From Nematocida ironsii (lineage: Eukaryota > Microsporidia), in NCBI GenBank assembly GCA_001642415.1, contig LTDK01000144.1:1-64000 (forward strand): 64,000 nucleotides of DNA, given 5' to 3'. A program made the position numbers and the translations under genes. This document shows positions 9,511 to 20,100 of the stretch, piece by piece (the stretch's first letter is position 1; the number at the start of each line of letters is the position of its first letter). Under the pieces are notes generated by a model. The model was not told the DNA's origin. It was given only the letters and a program-made list of their open reading frames with translations, and ran no database searches.

Positions 9511-11277
9511 ATGACACCAGAAGCAATACTTAGAAATTCAGAGAGAAGAGAGAGAAGGTCTCGATTCAGCTTAAAAAGGCTTGCCAGAGTTATCAGGAAG
9601 GTAGGCAGTAAAGTATCTGCAGTATTTGATAGTACTACAGATATTCTTATGTGCAGGATGAGCACACCAGAGAGTTCTGATTCTGATGAGAGTATTATCA
9701 GGGTACGTATGATTCCTGATAATCCAGTAACAAATGTACATATTAATTCACAGATAGAAGAATCGATTATACATAATCAGGAGAAGGACAATTCAACCAC
9801 TGAGTGTACTGCAGAAGATTCTAAAAAGTGTTCTAATAAGGATTGTACACCAAGAGGTTTAAATGTATCAGAAAGTATTCCAACAGGAGTATCCATTACC
9901 AACAGTAAATCATCAAATGTAAGTGAATTATTAATCCATAAGGATAATAATCAGAATTCATTATACTCAGTCCAGGATGTGTGTACATTTTGCACAGAAT
10001 CCACAGATGCAATTACTACTCCACTGAGTATATCAGAAGGTCTTTATAAAGAGACTTCTTCTATACGGTCAATTATACCATCCAGTGTACATAAGACTAA
10101 TCATACGATTATTTCATATGTAGAAGACTTTATTGAGCAATTATACAGGATAGTTATACATTCCAGTCCAATGAGGGATTCTTCATATTTACCCGTTCTT
10201 ATGTTATTCTATTTAAAGCAGAGTAAGTACACTATCCCAAATGATTTAATAAGAGCAGAAGAACAATTCCATGTGGTTAACACAGATTCAACCATTACAT
10301 CAGAAGATTTACCTGATGAAGTAGTTGAGTATTTAATTGCAGAGGGTTTAGAGCCCACTGTATGCATTAATTATTGGATGGCGTACAAGTGTACATTAGA
10401 ACAAGTTTATAGCAAGTTTTACAGGAGTCTTCTTACAGCAGTACTTGCTCCTAATAAGACACACACTCGTACAGAGAATACACTTTTATTTTACAGGGAA
10501 GTATTATTCTGTGTAAGGGATCTTATATCATACAGTTTAGCAGACATGCAAGAAGAATTACACACAAACACAGATTTCATTGAAGAGACTCTTTTTACTA
10601 ATTTACTAGAAACACTCAGTCAATCAAAGTGTGTAAGGGAATTCTTCATATGCAGGAGAGTCACAAACCAATCAAATAACAAACCAGCAGAGATAGAAGC
10701 AAAGGCAGAGGCAGAGGCAGGTGAAGTACAAGTAGGGATAAGTGAAGTACAAGTAGGGATAAGTGAACAGGCTAATACATCTGACCAGGTACAAGTAGGG
10801 ATAAGTGAACAAGTAGATGCAGCACCAGATACATTAGGACAGGCTGATATAGCAGATACATTAGGACAGGCTGATACAGTGGTATATGTAAATGCAAGTG
10901 AATTACAACCAAGTATTTCTGACCAGGTACAAGTAAGCACTGATACACCAGAACAAGTACAAGTAATCACTGATACTCCATCTGACCGTGTACAGTTGTG
11001 TATTCCTGATGGTGACTTAGAGTATACTCATCCAAGCATAGTTTATGAAGTTGGCTGGTCTGCTGAAGCACAGAAGGATTCTATTCCATTAATATCTGAC
11101 ATATTCATGGGTGTATCTACTTATATACAGGACTATTCACAGTCTAATAAGGCATCTTATGGTAATAATGATTTATTTAATGTAAGTAATACTTCTGTAC
11201 CTGATACATTAATTACAGATTTAGAACTAAGCCCACTCTTCTTAAAGCAGAAGACAAAGCATGACTTACTCATATAA
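9511..11277 (+). CDS. Hypothetical Ser/Thr/acid-rich protein with short tandem repeats, 588 aa
   Basis: The N-terminus is basic (an RRERRSRFSLKRLARVIRK stretch within residues 11-31). This is followed by a long polar region rich in Ser, Thr and Asp, then a more globular segment at about residues 195-390 with several Cys and aromatic residues. Between about residues 400 and 495 short degenerate repeats occur: EVQVGISE-type units four times, DTLGQAD-type units twice, and TDTPEQVQV-type units twice. There is no signal peptide, membrane span or catalytic motif. The basic N-terminus could be a nuclear or nucleolar targeting signal, but this is only inference. The function is unknown. Confidence 0.7.
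   Translation: MTPEAILRNSERRERRSRFSLKRLARVIRKVGSKVSAVFDSTTDILMCRMSTPESSDSDESIIRVRMIPDNPVTNVHINSQIEESIIHNQEKDNSTTECTAEDSKKCSNKDCTPRGLNVSESIPTGVSITNSKSSNVSELLIHKDNNQNSLYSVQDVCTFCTESTDAITTPLSISEGLYKETSSIRSIIPSSVHKTNHTIISYVEDFIEQLYRIVIHSSPMRDSSYLPVLMLFYLKQSKYTIPNDLIRAEEQFHVVNTDSTITSEDLPDEVVEYLIAEGLEPTVCINYWMAYKCTLEQVYSKFYRSLLTAVLAPNKTHTRTENTLLFYREVLFCVRDLISYSLADMQEELHTNTDFIEETLFTNLLETLSQSKCVREFFICRRVTNQSNNKPAEIEAKAEAEAGEVQVGISEVQVGISEQANTSDQVQVGISEQVDAAPDTLGQADIADTLGQADTVVYVNASELQPSISDQVQVSTDTPEQVQVITDTPSDRVQLCIPDGDLEYTHPSIVYEVGWSAEAQKDSIPLISDIFMGVSTYIQDYSQSNKASYGNNDLFNVSNTSVPDTLITDLELSPLFLKQKTKHDLLI
10725..10985 (+). repeat. In-frame degenerate tandem repeats (GTACAAGTAGGGATAAGTGA type)
   Basis: A coding minisatellite. 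The 21 bp unit GAAGTACAAGTAGGGATAAG appears twice back to back from about 10729 and again after ACCAGGTACAAGTAGGG. It is followed by two copies of an unit starting GATACATTAGGACAGGCTGA. All units are multiples of three, so the frame is kept. Replication slippage is the likely origin. Confidence 0.75.
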
Positions 11278-11665
11278 TAAATCACATACAGTAAATAATT
11301 ATAAAATATTTAATTAATTATTACCATATTAAGTAATGCAAATATTATAAGTTATAAAATATCATTACCATATTAAGTAAATTTAATTAATTACCGGTAT
11401 AAAATATTTAATTAATTAATTGTCGTTATAAAATATTATTACCATATTAAGTAAATTTAATTAATTACCATTATAAAATATCATTATTCATTATTTTTTC
11501 ATATTATTAATTATCCTCTTTCCATATTTATCCTTTTTATTATTTTTTCATATTATTAATTATCCTCTTTCCATATTTATTACTTTTTTTATGTTTTTAA
11601 TTATTTTTTGCCCCATATAGTAACCTCTTGCCCCATATAGTAACCCCTTTCCATATTTGGTAATT
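11278..11665. repeat. Repeat-filled spacer (three different repeat families)
   Basis: Three local repeats fill this 388 bp convergent spacer. First, TTACCATATTAAGTAA units alternate with TATAAAATAT and TTTAATTAATTACC between about 11300 and 11490. Second, a 41-49 bp unit (start TTATTTTTTCATATTATTAA, end CCTCTTTCCATATTTAT) occurs twice between 11490 and 11581. Third, TTGCCCCATATAGTAACC occurs twice at about 11608-11646. No gene is visible. Confidence 0.7.
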
Positions 11666-13660
11666 TTAATTAATTATCTCATTATACATATTTTCAGGTA
11701 TCCTCGTCATAATATTAATTATAGGTTGTTTTATACTTATAATACTATCATACACATAATACTCATATAATTTAGAATACTTATGACTAACTGAATAATA
11801 CGATCCATACCCTTCAACCCCATTCCGTATATCCCTGTACTTATCCTTCATCCGTATACAAATATTATACTTATGCGAATAAATCAATGATTTAATTATA
11901 CATTCATATACAGACATACTTAACCGTATATCACATACACTAACATTACTTATTACACATAGTTGATTAATTATTCTACCTATATCATTAATTAATACAT
12001 ATTGTGTACTATCTCTTATTAATTTATCATACATTAATATTAGTAATATATGATCACTACTTCTTACATAATCATCATTATATCCTGTTAATAATTCATT
12101 TATTCTTACACATTGTGTATTAATTAATTCCATCATACCTACAATTATTATACCATAATATCCATAATTATTTCTTATACATTCTATTATAAATATTGAA
12201 TGTCTCACTGATAATGGTAATTCACTCACCCTTATACCTAACTCTGTTAATTTATACCCAATACTCCCATAATATTTTTTTATTTTACATTCTTGTAATA
12301 ACCCATACTCCCCATTTTTTATATTATACTTCTCTACCACTTTATAATCCTCTAATACTCCCATCATTCTTCTTACTCTCTCATGTACTATCGGTATATT
12401 TAATCTAATACTTATCATACTAATATACTGTACATCCTCATAATCCAATCTATTTATACTGTTATGTAATGTATTATATACAGTACGTGTATATATCCTA
12501 TAAATATGACCAGGACATGTCCTACCCGTCCTACCCATCCTTTGAATAGCTTGTAATTTCTGTATGGGTACTATTTTAATCATATTTATATCTGTGGTAT
12601 ATTTAACCTTATACATACCACAATCTATAACGTATTTTATATCTGGGATGGTTATTGATGTATCAGATATATTTGTGGTTAATATACATTTTGGGTTACT
12701 ATAATTTATTACACATAGTTGATTAAGTAATGGAATTTTTGCGTGTAATAAAAATATTTTTAATTTTATGTTCATTACTTTTAACACATTGTGTACTATG
12801 TTTAAGTCATTTTTACCCGTCAGGAATACTAAAATATTTTTTTGTTTTTTTGAAAGGTGCATTACTTTTAACACAATGGTGCGTATATAATCATCAGTTG
12901 GTTTTTTTAAGAAATGAATTTTTACAGGATATTTTACACAATGTGTATTAATTATTGGACATATTCCTACATCTTGTATTAAGGATTTATCCAATGTAGC
13001 TGTCATAATGATTAATTTTAAATCTATCCTGTCCCTAGCCAGGGTGAGTAAATATTTCAAGAGTAGAATTGATTCGAGTGTTCTTTCATGGATTTCATCA
13101 AGAATTATAGATGAATACCTTATAAGTCTTGGATTATTTAAAATTTCTCTGAGTAAAATTCCTTCTGTCATATATTTAATACTTTTACCACATTGTGTAT
13201 TAAATCTTATAGCATAGCCAATTTCTTGTTTGGAGAGTTCTTGCTGCATTCTTTCTGCGATTGTCACGGCTGGAGTTCTTCTTGGTTGTGTACAACCGAT
13301 TAATTTACCATTTTGGGTAATTTCTTGTAGGATTTTTGGAACTTGTGTGGATTTACCTGATCCGGTACCACCTGTGATTATTATTATGTTAGATTCCTTT
13401 AATGCCTGCAGGATTTGTTGTTTATACTTATTGATTGGTGTTTGTTCTGGGTGTATTGGTTGTATTTTTATTGGGTTTGTGTGCATTACTTCTTGTACAA
13501 TGGGTTTTAAGTACTGCTTGTATTTATTTTGTACTTGTTCAATATTTATGCATGATTGATCTAAAAGTGTTCCGTAGAATACATTATTTACTGGACATTG
13601 TGTAATAAGTTCTTTGTCTTTTTCTTTATTAAGAATACTTTCTAATTGGGTTATGTCCAT
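11666..13660 (-). CDS. DEAH/RHA-family RNA helicase, 664 aa
   Basis: An ATP-dependent RNA helicase of the Prp2/16/22/43-DHX group. Visible motifs in order are GGTGSGKST (motif I, ~residue 96), TQPRRTPA (Ia), DEIHER (II, with Ile in place of Ala), MTATL (III), LTGKND (IV region), TTNISDTSITIPDI (V) and QRMGRTGRTCPG (VI). These are followed by a helicase-associated region (LTELGIRVSELPLSV) and a short OB-fold-like end. At 664 residues it is near the core length with almost no N-terminal extension, which favours a Prp43-like ribosome-biogenesis helicase over a splicing-specific one. No introns are seen in the window, but the subtype is not settled. The gene is pierced by many copies of the ACACA-N-TGTGT word, which it encodes as NTQCV, NTHCV, NQLCV and FNTQCG. 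It starts within an ACACATTGTGTAAAATATG context. Confidence 0.85.
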   Translation of the reverse strand: MDITQLESILNKEKDKELITQCPVNNVFYGTLLDQSCINIEQVQNKYKQYLKPIVQEVMHTNPIKIQPIHPEQTPINKYKQQILQALKESNIIIITGGTGSGKSTQVPKILQEITQNGKLIGCTQPRRTPAVTIAERMQQELSKQEIGYAIRFNTQCGKSIKYMTEGILLREILNNPRLIRYSSIILDEIHERTLESILLLKYLLTLARDRIDLKLIIMTATLDKSLIQDVGICPIINTHCVKYPVKIHFLKKPTDDYIRTIVLKVMHLSKKQKNILVFLTGKNDLNIVHNVLKVMNIKLKIFLLHAKIPLLNQLCVINYSNPKCILTTNISDTSITIPDIKYVIDCGMYKVKYTTDINMIKIVPIQKLQAIQRMGRTGRTCPGHIYRIYTRTVYNTLHNSINRLDYEDVQYISMISIRLNIPIVHERVRRMMGVLEDYKVVEKYNIKNGEYGLLQECKIKKYYGSIGYKLTELGIRVSELPLSVRHSIFIIECIRNNYGYYGIIIVGMMELINTQCVRINELLTGYNDDYVRSSDHILLILMYDKLIRDSTQYVLINDIGRIINQLCVISNVSVCDIRLSMSVYECIIKSLIYSHKYNICIRMKDKYRDIRNGVEGYGSYYSVSHKYSKLYEYYVYDSIISIKQPIINIMTRIPENMYNEIIN

Positions 13661-14183
13661 ATTTTACACAATGTGTAAAAAAAAGTATTATATACACTAT
13701 GTGTAATAAGTAATAGAATATAATAGTAATAGTGTAATAAGTAATGGTATATGCAGTATATAATATATAATATGCTATGTGTAATAAATAATATATAATA
13801 TGCTATGTGTAATAAATAATAGTAAGTATAGTATATAATATGTTATGTGTAATAAATAGTATATAATATGCTATGTGTAATAAATAATGGTATATACTGT
13901 ACTATGTGTAATAAGTAATAATAAGTATAATATAATGTACACTATGTGTAATAAATAATGAATATTATTATATGCAGTATTATATACACTATGTGTAATA
14001 AATAGTATATAATATGCTATGTGTAATATATTATGTGGTACTGATGAATTAGACTAATATGTAAGTAACTAATTATTAATAGGGTATTGATGATATTTCA
14101 GATTATATTTAACTAGGAGTATAAATTAAAGTAATCATATGATGTATAAATACGTATTAAGAATTAAATAAGGGGGTAAATTA
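13661..14183. repeat. Dense array of (C)TATGTGTAATAAATAATA units
   Basis: About ten imperfect units of CTATGTGTAATAARTA, separated by short AT tracts such as ATATAATATG, fill the first 380 bp of this divergent spacer. The remainder up to the ATG at 14184 is AT-rich with an AGGGGG run about 12 bp before the start. The units are half-sites or full sites of the palindromic ACACA-N-TGTGT word. Confidence 0.8.
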
Positions 14184-16088
14184 ATGAATATGTATAATAA
14201 AGTATACGTATATAATGAATATACTACAGTAAGGAATATACTAAATATAAGTATAATAATACTATTGTATATAAATAGTATATATACACAGATAACACTA
14301 AAACAAGCAGAATGTATACAGAAATTAGAATTAGATAATAATTTAGTAATAAATTCACAGGGAAGTCTTTCTCCATTCTATCAGTACATAATAGGGAAGA
14401 GTGAATATTTAAAAAAGAATATATCTAAGTACTTGTATAATATAAAAAATAATAAAAATATAAGAGAAGTATACAGTATACATGAAGGTATTTATAATAA
14501 TTATATACCTAGTGTAAATATACAATTAATAATGAATATGTATCCATCAGAACATGGATATTTATCTATTGAATCAGACTCATATGATTCATTAAGTTGT
14601 TTTTTAAGGGAGTATAAGAATAGTGAAGGTATTATGTATGTACTTGCTTCTTTATTCCTACTTGGAGAAGGTGTTAATATTCCTATTGGAGTAATTAGTA
14701 ATTTAAATGGTATTGAAAATAATTCATGGATTATTCTAAAGAAAAAAGGGAAAGAGAATGGATTTCATGTTAATTTGAACATGCTTATATGGAATAAAGC
14801 AGATAGAACAAATACTGATTTAATATATCAGAATAGAACAGAGTATATAATTAACTTCTTTAAAAATCTTATTAAACCAGGTGAGTCATCAGAAGTACCA
14901 GAAGAATTCTTAAACAGTAACTTATTAAACAATCCAAGATTTCTTATTCTGACGTACTTATTTGAGTATATAGACAGTATAAATATGTACCAAGACTTTG
15001 TAATGTGTGTATATAATTTACTAATTGAACAAGTACCTAATATAAATAGTATTATTCCATGTACAGAGACGGAGAAACATATAAAAACAGTTTTTAATAA
15101 GTTATTTATTGATAAAGAATTGAATAAGAGTATTGAAAATCAAGAATATATTGAATATTTAAAATTAGCAGAGTATGAATTAAATAATGAAATTATGCCA
15201 ATACCGTATATAAAGAAAGTTACTGAATTTCCAAATAATAATACAGTAATAAATAATAATCCTAAAGGTATAAAAATAATATACACTAACCAGATAAAAT
15301 CTATTCTTCTAGATATATTCCTTATGTTTACATTTAATACTAAGACTATGTTATATGATACAAGTCATCTACCTACTCCATCAAAAGATTTAAAGAAGTT
15401 CTTTAATAAGTATACTAATCCATTACAACCCATGGATAATAATATACGTAATGAATGGAATAATATTATAGAAAATATATCTACTCAAAGTGATTATTAT
15501 CAAGTAAATGATGATCATATTATTGATTTTCAAATATTTAGTATGTTATACGCTATAAGAATACTAGCAGGAAGTACACATCCACTAGATTATGCAATTA
15601 AGCTTAAAACAAAAGATATGCTTAAGAATAATAATAAGGATAATAAGGATAATAAGGATAATAAGGATAGTTCTGCTAAGGATATAAGAACTTTTATACA
15701 AAATGGATTTGAATTACTTTCAAAAGAGAAGAATATAAAAATAGGATATAAAAATATTTATGAAAAAGAAGAAAATTCTAAGAAGAATATAAGGATAAGC
15801 ACTAATTTTTATATTATTTATACAAAAACCAATGAAAGTGACTCACCCACTATTAAAATAGAGATTATTACTAAATCATTATATAATGTTAATATTAAAT
15901 ATACGATTTCTCATAATAAGTTAAATAATATTAATAGTAATTCTAAAATAATATTACATAATATACAAGAAAAGTATAAAACACCAAAAACCAATATAGA
16001 ATATATAATGAGAGTATATGCAGATACACATATGGATAAATTATCTTATATATTTAATATAAATAATAGTTATACTAATACAAATTAG
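14184..16088 (+). CDS. Secreted large-gene-family protein (family A, member 2, short form), 634 aa
   Basis: This is the shortest family A member here. A hydrophobic segment (about residues 18-34, NISIIILLYINSIYTQ) is a probable signal peptide, preceded by an unusually long polar N-terminus. The second ATG (MYNKV) is only two codons downstream. Family motifs are present: SPFYQYIIG near residue 58, MYPSEHGYLSI near 120, LASLFLLGEGVNIPI near 160, and NEWNNIIENI near 422 followed by FSMLYAI. The C-terminal third found in the ~900-1030 residue paralogues is missing. Codons 485-500 are a slippage-type run of AATAAGGAT repeats (NKDNKDNKD). Its Asn/Ile/Tyr-rich composition is more AT-driven than that of member 1. 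It may be functional as a short form or be a truncated copy whose 3' part decayed in the next kilobase. Confidence 0.75.
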   Translation: MNMYNKVYVYNEYTTVRNILNISIIILLYINSIYTQITLKQAECIQKLELDNNLVINSQGSLSPFYQYIIGKSEYLKKNISKYLYNIKNNKNIREVYSIHEGIYNNYIPSVNIQLIMNMYPSEHGYLSIESDSYDSLSCFLREYKNSEGIMYVLASLFLLGEGVNIPIGVISNLNGIENNSWIILKKKGKENGFHVNLNMLIWNKADRTNTDLIYQNRTEYIINFFKNLIKPGESSEVPEEFLNSNLLNNPRFLILTYLFEYIDSINMYQDFVMCVYNLLIEQVPNINSIIPCTETEKHIKTVFNKLFIDKELNKSIENQEYIEYLKLAEYELNNEIMPIPYIKKVTEFPNNNTVINNNPKGIKIIYTNQIKSILLDIFLMFTFNTKTMLYDTSHLPTPSKDLKKFFNKYTNPLQPMDNNIRNEWNNIIENISTQSDYYQVNDDHIIDFQIFSMLYAIRILAGSTHPLDYAIKLKTKDMLKNNNKDNKDNKDNKDSSAKDIRTFIQNGFELLSKEKNIKIGYKNIYEKEENSKKNIRISTNFYIIYTKTNESDSPTIKIEIITKSLYNVNIKYTISHNKLNNINSNSKIILHNIQEKYKTPKTNIEYIMRVYADTHMDKLSYIFNINNSYTNTN

Positions 16089-17119
16089 TCTAATTTAAAT
16101 ACTAACCATAAATATCCAATTATAAGTATTATTTTATGATGATCTTTATATTCTAGATTATAAGTATAAAATTATTAAAGTATTCATGGCTAATATAAAC
16201 TATTATTTATGTTATATGCTAAGACTAACATTTGTATAACACAGTAGCACACCATGAGTTATTGAAATGTTTACATAAACATAATAATATAAATTTATTA
16301 TACAGTCTATAAATACGTATACAAATTAAATAAATGTCAAAGTATCTTAATACCTCTTCCTAATAAAACAACTCTATTTATATTTAATACTGGTATTACT
16401 CTATATTATTATTTTATTAAATCATTCTGTATTTGATTATGTATTTGATTATGTATTTATTAGTATATTAAGTATATATTCTCTTACTGAATTAAATATT
16501 TATTTATTTTTATTTATTCATTATGGCTTTATTAAACTAATTATAATTAATAGATTATAATATTATTAGTATAAGACATGAGATTATTGAATGGATAGTA
16601 ATATAAACTGTATATTTAATAATTTATTATACGATTCTATTACTAACTGCTGGTGTATGATAATTTATATTATGTGTGTATGAATATTCTGGTGATTTAT
16701 GTGATTTTATAGTTATATTAGTTATTATATACAAATAATGGTATTTTATGTGTTATATTATTATACATTTACTATTCTATTATGATATAATTTTATATTT
16801 AATTATAAAATGTGTACATATAAAATATAAATAATTATTTATGTGAAGGTATTTGGGTTAAATATGTATAAATAATGAATATTTAGTTAAAAATGAGAAG
16901 GTTTGGTGGTTTATAATAAGTGAATGTATGGATATGGGTATTTTAAGTTATTTCTGGGTATTATGATTTTGGGTTACTATAAATATAGTAAACTGTGGTA
17001 TATAGATGTGAAAGAAAAGAATTTGTGTGGTAGTAAGGGGTTTTGTATATTAGGGTATATTAGGGCATATTGTAGTATTGTTGTATGAATGGTCAGATTT
17101 GGATAATTTAGATTAGTAT
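16089..17119. other. 1 kb AT-rich convergent spacer, no gene seen
   Basis: This spacer follows the shortened family A gene. All frames are broken by frequent stops, and I cannot recognise the missing family A C-terminus by eye. It has TATTTGATTATGTATT-type short repeats near 16430-16460 and a GGGTTACT word near 16973. No RNA gene is evident. Confidence 0.4.
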
Positions 17120-20100
17120 TTATTGTGTATTTGTATCTTCTATGGGAAGTTTAGGAACAAAGACTTTGGCGTTCTTTCTGGAGTACATATTCTGTGAAGT
17201 GGGGAAGGCTGGGGCTGTGTCTTGAATTGTTGTATCAATCGATGATTGTATCATTGGCTTACCATACCTTGCTTCTAAACTAGTTCCCACTGGACCAAAA
17301 TCAACCTTTCCATCTGGACCACGCTTTGGGACTTTTCCTGTAAGTACGGGCATCGGCATAGGAGCAGAAACACTGTTAGATGCTGCCTCATCAGATGCCT
17401 TGGATGCACATATTTTAATGGGTTTAAGCGTCTTTGCATCAACAGTTATCCACTTGTTTAATTTCTTGTCGAGCACAAAAGTTGTGTCTTGTGACAGTTC
17501 AATTACTGGAATATTATTCTGTCCTGCTAATTTTTTGACTATTCCAGACAGTGCATTTACTCCGGGAATGTATCCTAGCCAAGAGCTTTTCTCTGGAGTA
17601 GAATCAATTATTTGATACCTTGACTTATCAGAGTACAACTTCTTATAATCAATGTCCTCTTCAGGCTTTTCTTCAACCTTTGGTGCCGGTTTGTATGGCA
17701 TGATTGGAGATGGCTCTGCAGCCGCTGGCATGGGCATAGAAGGTGCTGGTTTTGTAGGAATACTACTAGACTGTGTAGCAGCTGGCATGGGCATAGAAGG
17801 TGCTGGTTTTGCAGTAGAACTGGCTTGTGTATCAGCTGGTATAGAAGGCATTGGCATAGAAGGTGCCGGCCTAGACATGCCTTGGAGAATTACTGGCATG
17901 GGCATAGAAGGTGCTGCTTGCTTTCCAGGAGTGCTGCTAGGCTGTGCTGATGAAGAAAGGGGCATGGAAGGTGCCGGCCTAGATATGCCTTGGGGAATTA
18001 CTGGTATGGGCATAGAAGGTGCTGGCTTTGTAGGAATACTACTAGGCTGTGCAGTGGAGGGTATAGAAGGCATTGGAATGCCACTAGCCTTTGGTGCAAA
18101 TGGCATTGAAGGTGCTGGCTTAGGCATGTCTTGAGGAATTTCTGGCATGGCAGAGTTATTAGGCTGCTGCGGTGCACTTAGAGGCATAGAAGGCATTGGT
18201 ATGCCTGGAATTGGCATTGCTTTCTGTGCTGTTTCAGAGCTTGTGGGCATAGAAGGCATAGGAATTGCAGTACTTCCAAGTGGCAGTGTGCTGGAATGGC
18301 TTGTAGAGACATTCTGTGCTGGTGGCATTTGGCTTTCACTTCTAACACTCTGTGCTTCTGGTACTGGCTTATTCAATGGGAAAGTTGGTCTGTTCATATG
18401 AGCAATCCTCTTTTTAACAAAAGTACTCTTTCCAACAGGAGAAGTCACGCCCTGCCCCAGACTAATAGTAGGCTGTGCTGGGAATGGTGCACTCTGCACA
18501 GGCTGTGGCTTATTCACTTCAAATGAATTAGTTTGTGGTGTGCTTACTGGAGTAGGCTGTGCAGTGTTTGGAGTACTGACCATTCTTGTAATACCCTTAT
18601 CCACTGCATTGATTATTCCCTGGAGTCCCCATGAGCTGCTTTCTATACAAAGGAACTCTTCTATCTCTTTTTTATCTGTGCGATTGAAAATATCTTTGTT
18701 CTCTTTGTATATCTCCTGGGCTCTCTTTTTATTAATCACCTTGACTCTTCTAAGAAGTTCTTTTACACGAACTCTTACTGCGTCTTCTTTCTCCTTTAGC
18801 TTTCCAATGATTAGAAGCGTATTTATATCAAATATTTTATCTGTAAATCCATCAATCATTCCGGATATAATTATCGATATAATACCCGCATCTGTTCTGT
18901 TGTTCTTAAAGAGGGCACTAATTAATTCTTCCAGTGCTTTATCATTCTTATACTTTATGCCCATTGCAAGAATGGTTAAGTAATTATCCAGAACATCTGG
19001 CTGACAGATAAGTCTTGGTGGAATATTACACTGTGTAGACAATAAAACTGAAATGTAATCAGTCACAGTTTCTGTTGTATGCTTGGCATACTTGTCCTGT
19101 ACGCACAGTAAATATTCTGCATTCTGTGAGGATAAAAAGAATGCTTCTGCCCAATTGTTCTGAAGCATTGCACTATTTATATCCTGAGATACTTCTGGAA
19201 TATATTCCTTGATTGGGGTGGAGGGAATTCTTTTAGTGCTTCTTTTACTAAGAGTATCAATACTTTTTGATATAAGGTAGTTCAGCGGGTGGTCAGAAGA
19301 AGAATAATTCATAGGATATGTCTGAATAAGCGCATTAACCAATTCCTGAGTAGATTTCTGTTTGACATTATCGGTTTTTATCTCACCGGATAGTTCTACT
19401 GTCTTAACAGGATTTGGCAATAACTTATGAGGATTAGTAACACCCGGTGTAGCAGAGAAAATAATAAATTTATCCCCGCAGAATGTCATCTGAATATGTG
19501 CAGTTGGATGGGAGTACATATCAGAGGCCTCTTTATCCCCGGGTATTTCTAATGTATGACCATGCTCTTCCACAGTGTTCAGTGACACGGGTGTATCCTC
19601 TATACTAGGTAGTACATGCGCATGCTGTAAATCATTATGTGCTGGTACTTGGCTTGGCTGGCTGTGCTGGAATGGTGATGTAGGAATAAAAGCCTGCTTC
19701 TGTGCAGAAGGTTTTGCATTATTATACGTATATTCCTGTGGGGAATAAACAATCGTATTTGCAGAACTATTCACAGCAGGTGCACTCTCTTCTACCGGCT
19801 GGTCGTATACATAAGCATTCTGTGGTATTTCAGAATACTCTTCTGGAATTGGTTCGGTATTTGTGTAGTCAAATCCTGTGCTTTGTTGATAATCAGGGAC
19901 ATACTTAAATGTGTTAGGATCAATGGGAGGACAGTCTTTGAATAACTCATCAAGAGAAGATGACTCTTCGCTTCCAGTAGCAGGAGATTCCTCTTCTTTA
20001 TTTTCTACAGGAATACTCTCAGGATTATAGACGTATGCATCTTGTGTATACGAATTGTCTGTAGAAGACACATTACACCCTGAATTGGACTCGTCCATTC

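Noticed and set aside
17652..18134. Gly/Met-rich plus-strand frame
   Set aside because: It is the antisense reading of the Pro/Met/Ser repeats in the Sec16-like gene.
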